5,478 nucleotides of DNA from positions 1-5,478 of the forward strand of contig JAUXFI010000144.1 in NCBI GenBank assembly GCA_030620125.1. The letters run 5' to 3'. The notes beneath the pieces are model-generated. The model did no database searches and was not told where the DNA came from. It worked only from the letters and a program-made list of their open reading frames with translations. This stretch comes from Anaerolineae bacterium. Its GTDB lineage: Bacteria; Chloroflexota; Anaerolineae; B4-G1. This document shows positions 1 to 5,365 of this stretch, one piece after another; positions within the stretch are counted from its first letter, which is position 1, and every line of letters starts with the position of its first letter. A program made the position numbers and the translations under genes.

Positions 1-2
1 CC

Positions 3-338
3 GCCGCCGTCGCCGACCTGCTAGAGAACACCGCCGAGTTCGACAACGTGGAGGTCGTCGAAGGCCCGGTCGAGGCGGCGCTCCCCGACCTGGACGTCCC
101 CCTCGACGCTGCTGTGGTAGACCCGCCCCGCGCCGGCGTGGACCGTTTCGCGCTCGACGCGCTGGTCGCCCACCGGCCCGCCCGCCTCGTCTACGTCTCC
201 TGCGACCCCGCGACGCTGGCCCGCGATGCCAAGCGGCTGGCCCGCGCCGGCTACCGCCTGGTCGAGGTACAGCCGGTAGACATGTTCCCACAGACCTACC
301 ACGTCGAGAGCGTCGCGCTGTTTGTCCCCAACGAGTAA
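3..338 (+). CDS. TrmA/RlmD-family uracil-C5 methyltransferase, C-terminal fragment
   Basis: This is the C-terminal end (111 codons plus stop) of a SAM-dependent RNA (uracil-5-)methyltransferase; the 5' part lies before the window. Seen: the reading frame is open from the window edge to TAA at 336-338. It contains DPPRAG (codons from 120), then VSCDPATLARD with the nucleophilic Cys codon at 201-203, then DMFPQTYHVES with the candidate base Glu codon at 306-308. Known for the family: the Cys attacks C6 of the target uracil and the Glu of the H-x-E motif assists release, giving m5U in 23S rRNA (RlmD/RlmCD) or tRNA T-loop (TrmA). The TRAM domain and any 4Fe-4S cysteines would be in the missing N-terminal part, so RlmD, RlmCD and TrmA cannot be told apart. 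The enzyme acts in the cytoplasm. The next gene starts 107 bases downstream beyond a palindromic repeat, so co-transcription is uncertain. Confidence 0.93.
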   Translation, partial: AAVADLLENTAEFDNVEVVEGPVEAALPDLDVPLDAAVVDPPRAGVDRFALDALVAHRPARLVYVSCDPATLARDAKRLARAGYRLVEVQPVDMFPQTYHVESVALFVPNE

Positions 339-359
339 TTGGGAATCGGCAGTTCTTCC

Positions 360-415
360 GTAGTAACGACTTTAGTCGTTCACGACGAGAAGCAAAACGA
401 CAAAGTCGCCACTAC
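360..415. repeat. Imperfect inverted repeat, candidate dispersed palindromic element
   Basis: The arms GTAGTAACGACTTT (360-373) and AAAGTCGCCACTAC (402-415) are reverse complements except at two adjacent positions. Nested inside is a second palindrome: AACGACT (365-371) and AGTCGTT (374-380) around TT. There is no T-run on either side, so it is a poor intrinsic terminator. It fills most of the gap between the methyltransferase and the nucleotidase. Its form resembles dispersed intergenic repeats I recall from Chloroflexota and cyanobacterial genomes, but copy number cannot be judged from one window. Confidence 0.6.
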
Positions 416-445
416 CAAATTCCAGCAAATAATCGGAGGAATAGA

Positions 446-1969
446 ATGCGCAAACCACTGCACCTCACTACAATAATCCTCATCATCGCGCTGACCATCG
501 TCACTGCCTGCACCCCGACCACGCCATCCCCCACCCCCACCACCGGCGACACCATCCGCACCGTCACCATCTTTTACACCAGTGATGAACACGGCTACCT
601 GGAGCCTATCCAAAGGAGCTCGGACACCATCGGCGGCGCGGCAAATCTGCTAGCCACCTTGCGTCAGCGCGGCTACGACCCTGACGGAGACAAGGCCCTG
701 CTCCTCAGCGGCGGCGATATGTGGACCGGCCCCGCCATCTCCACCTGGTTCCAGGGAGCGTCCGCCGTGCAGGTCTTTAACCAGATGGGTTACGACGCGG
801 CCGCCGTGGGCAACCACGACTTTGACTTTGGCCAGGAGGTGCTGCTGGCCAACGCCGGCGCGGCTGACTTTCCCTTCCTCACGGCCAACGTCACGCTGGC
901 GGGCACTGACGACCCGCCCGAGTTCGCCCAACCCTACGTCATCCGCGAGGTGAACGGCGTGCAGGTCGCCATCGTTGGCCTGACCACGCGCGAAACGCCG
1001 GGGATCGTGGTGGCCACTTACGTCGAGGGGCTGGCGTTCGGCCACTATGCCGAGGCCCTCCGCCGCGTCGTGCCTCAGGCCCGCGCCGAAGGGGCCGAAC
1101 TGGTGATCGTCGTCGCCCACGTCTGCCCAGACAGCCTGCGCGTGCTGGCCCCCGTCGCCGCTGAACTTTCGATCCCCCTCCTGGCAGGCGGCCACTGCCA
1201 CTGGTCTGAGAACACCAAGCAGAGCGGCGTCCTCATCATTGAGCCAGGCGCGCATTGGCAGAGATTCGCCCAGGTAGACATCGCCTTTGACACCGCGACC
1301 GGCGAAGTGATAAGCACGCAGGCGGAACTGGTACCGGTCAAGTACACCACCGCCGCCGGAAACCCCGTCACGCCCGACGCCGGGATTGAGACGCTCGTGG
1401 CCGGGTGGAAGGCCCAGGTGGACGAGGCGCTGGGCGAGGCCATCGGCTACACCGAGAGCGGCGTCGAAATCGGCTGGCCGATGTACAGCCTGCTGGTGGA
1501 TGCCTGGCTGTGGTACTACCCGCAGGCCGACATCGCGATCAGTAATTTTGGCTGCTACCGTGAGGCCATCCCGCCCGGCGAGATCACCCGCGCCGACATC
1601 GTTGCCACGTGGCCCTTCGAGAACACGCTGGTGGAGGTCGAACTGACCGGTCAGCAGGTGATGGATAATCTGCTATGCTGTGGTGGCACGGTGGCGGGGT
1701 TCACCTACCATCGGGCCGGGGCGCGTATCATCGCCGAATTGGACGATGGCAGATCCCTCGACACCGAGGCGACCTACCACGTGCTGGTAAACAACTTTAT
1801 GTACTATGGCGGCGACGGTTACCTGTTCTCAGAACACAACCCCGACGCTTACGACACCGGCATCCACTGGCGCGAGCCGGTCATCGAGTGGATCGTCGCC
1901 CAGCAGACCTCCCTCGAACGGCCGCTGGAGATGCTGCTTGATGACACACAACGGGGGGTGGGGCGGTGA
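446..1969 (+). CDS. 5'-nucleotidase/UshA-family metallophosphatase, lipoprotein
   Basis: A 507-residue exported phosphatase expected to hydrolyse nucleotides (or related phosphoesters) outside the membrane, releasing nucleoside and phosphate. The ATG follows GGAGGA (435-440) by 5 bases. Residues 1-22 form a lipoprotein signal peptide (hydrophobic IILIIALTIV, lipobox VTAC, lipidated C22), followed by a Thr/Pro-rich tether to about 36. The dinuclear-metal N-terminal domain has D47-x-H49, GGD (D91), GNHD (N123-H124-D125), H225 in VVAHV and GHCH (H250, H252), so the metal ligands look intact. The C-terminal nucleotidase domain (about 325-500) has SNFGCYRE (N367, R372), PFENTLVEVELTG (390-402) and YYGGDGY (453-459), whose aromatics should stack on the base. 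Oddities are C370 and the pair C411-C412 near the presumed pocket. Length is slightly below E. coli UshA. The exact substrate is unknown; 2',3'-cyclic nucleotide or UDP-sugar activity is possible. It converges on the L,D-transpeptidase gene. Confidence 0.92.
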   Translation: MRKPLHLTTIILIIALTIVTACTPTTPSPTPTTGDTIRTVTIFYTSDEHGYLEPIQRSSDTIGGAANLLATLRQRGYDPDGDKALLLSGGDMWTGPAISTWFQGASAVQVFNQMGYDAAAVGNHDFDFGQEVLLANAGAADFPFLTANVTLAGTDDPPEFAQPYVIREVNGVQVAIVGLTTRETPGIVVATYVEGLAFGHYAEALRRVVPQARAEGAELVIVVAHVCPDSLRVLAPVAAELSIPLLAGGHCHWSENTKQSGVLIIEPGAHWQRFAQVDIAFDTATGEVISTQAELVPVKYTTAAGNPVTPDAGIETLVAGWKAQVDEALGEAIGYTESGVEIGWPMYSLLVDAWLWYYPQADIAISNFGCYREAIPPGEITRADIVATWPFENTLVEVELTGQQVMDNLLCCGGTVAGFTYHRAGARIIAELDDGRSLDTEATYHVLVNNFMYYGGDGYLFSEHNPDAYDTGIHWREPVIEWIVAQQTSLERPLEMLLDDTQRGVGR

Positions 1970-1978
1970 AAGAAATCC

Positions 1979-1998
1979 AACCCAGGCGAGGCTGGGTT
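1979..1998 (-). terminator. Hairpin between convergent genes, likely intrinsic terminator
   Basis: AACCCAG (1979-1985) pairs perfectly with CTGGGTT (1992-1998) across a 6-base loop. The hairpin lies in the 33-base gap between two convergent stop codons. Read on the minus strand the stem is followed by GGATTTCTTT, a modest U-rich tract, so it suits the L,D-transpeptidase transcript. On the plus strand CCTGTC follows and there is no U-tract, so termination of the nucleotidase transcript here would be weaker or need another factor. Confidence 0.6.
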
Positions 1999-2002
1999 CC
2001 TG

Positions 2003-3034
2003 TCAGAATTGAACGACCACTGGCGTTCCGATCTCGGCCCACTCGTAGAGCGTGCGCGCCTCTTGCGTGCCCAGGATGATGCAGCCGAACGAGACCGGCG
2101 TGCCCAGGTATCCCTCCCACAGCCGCTGGCCGTTAGGAAGGATAGGCAGCGCGTGGATGCCGTTCTCCAGGCTCCCCGCCCAGTAGATGCCCAACCAATG
2201 CGGCATCTGCAAGTTCCAGGTGGAGGCGTAAGCGTTGGGGTACTTGTCGAGCACGCGGAAGGTGCCCGGGAGCGTGCCAGCGCCCGGCATACCGGTCGAG
2301 GCCACGAACGAGTAGGCTAACACTTCCCCCTGGTAAGCGTAGAGGTGCTGCTCAGAAAGGTCAACCACGATACGCTTCCCTCCGCCGGCAGCGGCAGGGG
2401 CGGGCGCAGAAGCAGTCGCCAGGCTGCTGGATCGTGGGATGACGAGTACCTGCCCAGGCAGGATCAGCGCCGGGTTGGCAATGTTGTTGGCCTGGACCAG
2501 CGTCCAGGTCGTGACGCCGTAGCGGTGCGCGATGACTGTGAGCGTCTCGCCCGGCTGCACCGTGTGCGTCGTGCTGGCGTGCTCCGGCTGGTAGGCCACC
2601 GCAGGCACCGTCGGGCTGCCGGGGATGACCAGCGTCTGACCCACGACGACCTGGGCGGGGTTGTAGATGCCGTTGAGCTCCGCCAGCGCCATCGCCGTGG
2701 TGCCATATCGCAGCCCAATGCGGTACAAGTTCTCGCCCGCCTGGACGATGTGCGTGGCCCCCGCCGCAGCAGGCGCAGCCGGCACGTTGGAGGAAGGAAC
2801 GACCAACCGCTGCCCGGCGCAGATGCGGGTGGGATCGGCAATGCCGTTGGCCGCGCAGATCGCTTCCACGGACGTCCCGTAGCGCCGGGCGATGCTGAAT
2901 AGCGTCTCGCCCCACTGTACAACGTGGATCACGCTACCCTCGTTGAGCTCGGCTGCGCGCGCCGGCGTCGCCACCAGCAGCAACATCTGCACCAATAACA
3001 CACACAGCAGCGTCAGGCTGGCCCATCTGCGCAT
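2003..3034 (-). CDS. Secreted L,D-transpeptidase (YkuD) with three LysM domains
   Basis: A 343-residue cell-wall enzyme predicted to bind glycan through LysM repeats and form or exchange peptidoglycan cross-links through a cysteine acyl-enzyme. Residues 1-27 are a Sec signal peptide (MRRW, a long hydrophobic core, TPARA then AE), cleaved about 27/28. LysM domains lie at about 36-80, 94-138 and 156-200, each with a (H)xVQxGE...YG...N...GQ.LV(I)P pattern, joined by Ala/Pro linkers. The YkuD domain spans about 220-343, with H294 in GIHALP and nucleophile C318 in SFGCII. The usual S-x-G-C-x-R motif has Ile where Arg is expected. LysM1 alone carries two cysteines (C60, C72). The start was chosen because GGAGGG lies 6 bases before this ATG and the signal peptide begins exactly there. 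An in-frame GTG at 3088 would add 18 polar residues and overlaps the ppk2 stop. Probably co-transcribed with ppk2, 50 bases upstream. Confidence 0.92.
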   Translation of the reverse strand: MRRWASLTLLCVLLVQMLLLVATPARAAELNEGSVIHVVQWGETLFSIARRYGTSVEAICAANGIADPTRICAGQRLVVPSSNVPAAPAAAGATHIVQAGENLYRIGLRYGTTAMALAELNGIYNPAQVVVGQTLVIPGSPTVPAVAYQPEHASTTHTVQPGETLTVIAHRYGVTTWTLVQANNIANPALILPGQVLVIPRSSSLATASAPAPAAAGGGKRIVVDLSEQHLYAYQGEVLAYSFVASTGMPGAGTLPGTFRVLDKYPNAYASTWNLQMPHWLGIYWAGSLENGIHALPILPNGQRLWEGYLGTPVSFGCIILGTQEARTLYEWAEIGTPVVVQF

Positions 3035-3040
3035 TGCTCT

Positions 3041-3046
3041 CCCTCC
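3041..3046 (-). promoter_or_regulatory. Ribosome binding site that sets the L,D-transpeptidase start
   Basis: On the minus strand this reads GGAGGG within a purine-rich run, 6 bases before the ATG at 3034-3032. The competing in-frame GTG at 3088-3086 has no comparable site upstream. This supports the shorter protein that begins directly with its signal peptide. Confidence 0.75.
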
Positions 3047-3084
3047 CCTTGCCGTCTCCCGAACCTTAGCAGAGAACACAACAC

Positions 3085-3888
3085 TCACTCAATCACCACG
3101 TCGTCCAGGCCCTCCACCGGCTGGGGATAGCTCATATCTAGCCCTTCCAGCGTCTCCACCAGGACGGTAGCCACCACCAGGTTGCGGTACCACTTGCGGT
3201 TGGCCTGGACGACGTACCAGGGCGCCCACTCGGTGCTGGTTTTGCTGAGAACGTCCTCGTAGGCTTGCATGTACTCCGGCCACAACTTGCGCTCCTCCAG
3301 GTCGCCCAGGTTGAATTTCCAGCGTTTGTGCGGCTCGTCCAGCCGGGATTGGAACCGTTCCTTCTGCTCGTCCAGGTCTATGTGCAGGTAGAATTTCAGG
3401 ATCGTTGTGCCCTCGTCAGCCAGCAACCGCTCAAAGTCGTTGATGTGGGCATACCGCCGGCCCCACACCTCCGGCGGCACCAGGTTGTGTACCCGAACCA
3501 CCAGCACGTCCTCGTAGTGGCTGCGGTTGAAAATGACAATTTCACCCCTCCCCGGCGTATGTTTGTGCACCCGCCATAGATAATCGCGGGCCAGTTCCTC
3601 CGGCGTGGGTTTTTTGAAACTCGCCACCTTCACGCCCTGGGGATTCACGCCCTCAAAGACATGACGAATAATACCGTCCTTGCCGCCGGTATCCATCGCC
3701 TGCAGCACGATGAGCACCTTGTGTTTATCTTCTGCGTAGAGCTGCTCCTGCAGCGCCTCCAACCGTTCGTTGAGCGCTTGTAACGCCTCTCGTGCCTCCC
3801 GTTTGTCCCCGGCGAACGCGCTCTTGTCGTTTGGGTCCCACTGGTTCAACTTGATCTTACTGCCCGGTTTCACGCGATACCGCTCCAT
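3085..3888 (-). CDS. ppk2: Polyphosphate kinase 2 (PPK2 family, class III-like)
   Basis: A 267-residue cytoplasmic enzyme that transfers phosphate from polyphosphate to nucleotides. Class III relatives phosphorylate both AMP and ADP, allowing ATP to be regenerated from AMP. Seen: a basic N-terminus (RYRVKPGSKIKL), a charged helix about 28-53, strand VLIVLQAMD, then the Walker A-like GGKDG loop (68-72). Next come HVFEGVNPQG (76-85), lid-region FKKPTPEELARDYLWR (91-106) and Walker B-like IFNRSHYEDVLVVRVH (119-134). Further on are LKFYLHI and a WAPWYVV...KWYRNL block. All are PPK2 landmarks, and the length matches single-domain enzymes. Class III is inferred from overall motif resemblance, not from an alignment. 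The start was chosen because AGGAGG sits 4 bases before it. An in-frame ATG 13 codons upstream overlaps the predicted -10 box and lacks a ribosome site. It heads a likely two-gene unit with the L,D-transpeptidase. Confidence 0.93.
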   Translation of the reverse strand: MERYRVKPGSKIKLNQWDPNDKSAFAGDKREAREALQALNERLEALQEQLYAEDKHKVLIVLQAMDTGGKDGIIRHVFEGVNPQGVKVASFKKPTPEELARDYLWRVHKHTPGRGEIVIFNRSHYEDVLVVRVHNLVPPEVWGRRYAHINDFERLLADEGTTILKFYLHIDLDEQKERFQSRLDEPHKRWKFNLGDLEERKLWPEYMQAYEDVLSKTSTEWAPWYVVQANRKWYRNLVVATVLVETLEGLDMSYPQPVEGLDDVVIE

Positions 3889-3892
3889 TGCG

Positions 3893-3898
3893 CCTCCT
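3893..3898 (-). promoter_or_regulatory. Ribosome binding site that sets the ppk2 start
   Basis: The minus strand reads AGGAGG, then CGCA, then the ATG at 3888-3886. The match to the anti-Shine-Dalgarno sequence is perfect but the 4-base spacer is slightly short. No such site precedes the alternative ATG at 3927. Confidence 0.8.
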
Positions 3899-3925
3899 GG
3901 AAAGCACTCCCGATACTCCAACGCC

Positions 3926-3954
3926 ATTATATCATCAATCGGGGCGACTGAACA
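3926..3954 (-). promoter_or_regulatory. Candidate promoter for ppk2
   Basis: The minus strand has a perfect -10 hexamer TATAAT (3931-3926). A weak -35, TGTTCA (3954-3949), lies 17 bases upstream and matches the consensus at 3 of 6 positions. Transcription would start near 3919, leaving a short leader before the ribosome site at 3898-3893. The poor -35 suggests low basal activity or help from an activator; this is inference. Confidence 0.6.
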
Positions 3955-3978
3955 TTTTACCCGGCTTGATGCAAAGAG

Positions 3979-4007
3979 TTGACTTGCCGGACTTTAAGGG
4001 CTACAAT
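3979..4007 (+). promoter_or_regulatory. Strong sigma-70-type promoter for the sbcD-like gene
   Basis: TTGACT (3979-3984) and TACAAT (4002-4007) are separated by exactly 17 bases, each one mismatch from the housekeeping consensus. The predicted start is near 4013-4015, giving a leader of about 84 bases before the ATG at 4098. The leader begins with the TGTTCC/GGAACA dyad. Confidence 0.8.
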
Positions 4008-4012
4008 AGTAC

Positions 4013-4040
4013 TGTTCCATTGTTCCCTTTCTTGGAACAA
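4013..4040. promoter_or_regulatory. Putative operator: TGTTCC direct repeat plus inverted half-site
   Basis: TTGTTCC (4020-4026) and GGAACAA (4034-4040) form a perfect 7-base dyad around a 7-base spacer. A further TGTTCC stands at 4013-4018, 8 bases before the one within the dyad. The cluster starts at the predicted transcription start of the sbcD-like gene, where a bound repressor would block initiation or clearance. It could instead act in RNA as a small 5' hairpin. The orientation (GTTC outside-in to GAAC) differs from the GAAC-N4-GTTC type of LexA/DinR box. Confidence 0.5.
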
Positions 4041-4097
4041 GGCACATCCATCCCCATGACGTTCTCGCTAAAGGCCAGGTAACAAGGACAATCGGAG

Positions 4098-5336
4098 ATG
4101 ACCAAAATCCGCCTGCTTCACTTTGCTGACCTCCACATCGGCATGGAAAACTATGGCCGTCTGGACCCTGCCACCGGCGTCAACGGGCGGGTGCTGGATT
4201 TCCTGTGCCGCTTCGACGAGCTGATAGACTACGGCCTGGAGCACGAGGCAGACCTGCTGATCTTTGCCGGGGATGCCTTCAAGACTCGCAACCCCACTCC
4301 CACCTACCAGCGAGCTTTCGCCCGCCGGGTCAAACGGCTGGCAGATGCTGACGTGCCCATCATCCTGCTGGTGGGCAACCACGACCTGCCGGCGATGGTC
4401 CAGCGAGCCTCCAGCGTAGACATCTTCCGCACATTGGGCGTGCCCAACGTCATCGTCGGACGGGACGAGAGGGTACACCGTATTGAGACCCGCCACGGCC
4501 CGGTGCAAATCGCCACCGTCCCCTACCCCGTCCGCCAGCGGCTCCTGGCCCACGACGACTACCGGGGCCTCTCCATCGAACAATTGGACGAGGCCCTCCA
4601 GCGCATCGTCACCGGCAACATCAAGGCACTGGCAGCCCAACTGGAGCCAGACGTTCCGGCGGTGCTGACCGCCCACCTGAGCGTCTCCGGCGCGACCTTT
4701 GACTCCGAGCGCAGCGTCATGCTCGGGCGGGACGCGGTCGTGCTCAAATCGGCCCTGGCCGATCCCGCCTGGGACTATGTGGCGCTGGGCCACATCCACT
4801 TGCACCAGAGCCTCAACGGCGGGGAGTATCCTCCCGTAGTCTACTCCGGCAGCCTGGAGCGGATAAACTTTGGCGAGGAAGGACAGACCAAGGGATTCTG
4901 CTGGGTGGAACTGGCGCGGGGGGAGACAACGTGGCAGTTCGTCGAGGTGGACGCCCGGCCCTTTGTCACCGTGCGCGCCGACGTGCGTGAGTCCGCCAAC
5001 CCACTGATGGCGCTGCAACAGACGGTCGCTGCTCACGATCTGCGCGGCGCTGTAGTGCGACTCATCCTGCGGCTGCGGGCCGACCAGGAGCCATTGGTGC
5101 GCGACCGCGACGTGCGCGGGCTGCTATCCGACGCCTACTTCATCGGCTCCATTGTCCGTGAGGTCGAGCGGGAGGCGCGGGTGCGGCTGGGCAGCCTGTC
5201 CCCGGAGGAGATGACCGACCGTGAACTGCTGGCAAAGTATCTTGAGACAAAGGACACGGCCCCGGAGCGAGCCAAAACGTTGCTGGAACACGCAGAGCCT
5301 ATCTTTGCCGGGGAAGCAGAGGTAGCAACCTCGTAG
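4098..5336 (+). CDS. SbcD/Mre11-type DNA repair exonuclease
   Basis: A 412-residue metallophosphoesterase of the SbcD/Mre11 nuclease family, expected to process double-strand ends, hairpins and blocked ends with an SbcC/Rad50 ATPase. Seen: phosphodiesterase motifs in order, FADLHIG (D11, H13), FAGDAF (D59), GNHD (N94-H95-D96), TAHLS (H193) and GHIH (H232, H234), then YSGSLERINFGEE. All metal ligands appear present. Residues from about 285 form the capping domain, and a charged helical tail (about 365-405) lies where relatives contact Rad50. The ordered motifs and the NPTPTYQ segment after GDAF favour SbcD over other phosphoesterases. AAGGA (4084-4088) lies 9 bases before the ATG; a second GGAG abuts the ATG and is probably too close to work. 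It has its own strong promoter and putative operator. No sbcC start is seen in the following 142 bases, so the partner is not shown. The length fits SbcD. Confidence 0.92.
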   Translation: MTKIRLLHFADLHIGMENYGRLDPATGVNGRVLDFLCRFDELIDYGLEHEADLLIFAGDAFKTRNPTPTYQRAFARRVKRLADADVPIILLVGNHDLPAMVQRASSVDIFRTLGVPNVIVGRDERVHRIETRHGPVQIATVPYPVRQRLLAHDDYRGLSIEQLDEALQRIVTGNIKALAAQLEPDVPAVLTAHLSVSGATFDSERSVMLGRDAVVLKSALADPAWDYVALGHIHLHQSLNGGEYPPVVYSGSLERINFGEEGQTKGFCWVELARGETTWQFVEVDARPFVTVRADVRESANPLMALQQTVAAHDLRGAVVRLILRLRADQEPLVRDRDVRGLLSDAYFIGSIVREVEREARVRLGSLSPEEMTDRELLAKYLETKDTAPERAKTLLEHAEPIFAGEAEVATS

Positions 5337-5365
5337 CGCCCACTATTGATAAGGAGACCGATCAC

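Noticed and set aside
339..366. Possible promoter TTGGGA, 16 bases, TAGTAA before the nucleotidase
   Set aside because: Each box matches only 4 of 6 positions and the -10 runs into the palindromic repeat; too weak to annotate.
650..1255. Minus-strand open frame of 201 codons inside the nucleotidase gene
   Set aside because: It is antisense to the metal-binding motifs of the nucleotidase and its predicted protein has no recognisable domain.
2345..2902. Plus-strand open frame of 185 codons across the LysM region
   Set aside because: The Arg-rich translation is the complement of LysM repeats and Ala/Pro linkers; the opposite strand has clear domain evidence.
3889..3927. Upstream start for ppk2 at 3927, adding 13 residues
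   Set aside because: That ATG overlaps the TATAAT -10 box, so it would not be in the transcript, and it has no Shine-Dalgarno sequence. The ATG at 3888 has AGGAGG and the family's usual N-terminus.
4013..4040. LexA/SOS box reading of the TGTTCC/GGAACA cluster
   Set aside because: Known Gram-positive-type boxes have GAAC then GTTC with a 4-base gap. Here the order is reversed and the spacing is larger, so I kept it as an operator for an unknown regulator.
4056..4082. Eight-codon leader frame (MTFSLKAR) upstream of the sbcD-like gene
   Set aside because: No ribosome site precedes it, it has no run of regulatory codons, and no alternative hairpin or terminator follows that would suggest attenuation.
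4068..5036. Long open frame (322 codons) on the minus strand antisense to the sbcD-like gene
   Set aside because: It mirrors a gene with complete SbcD motifs, its translation is low-complexity in Gly/Val/Asp/Gln and matches no family, and it has no convincing ribosome site. It is a GC-driven shadow.
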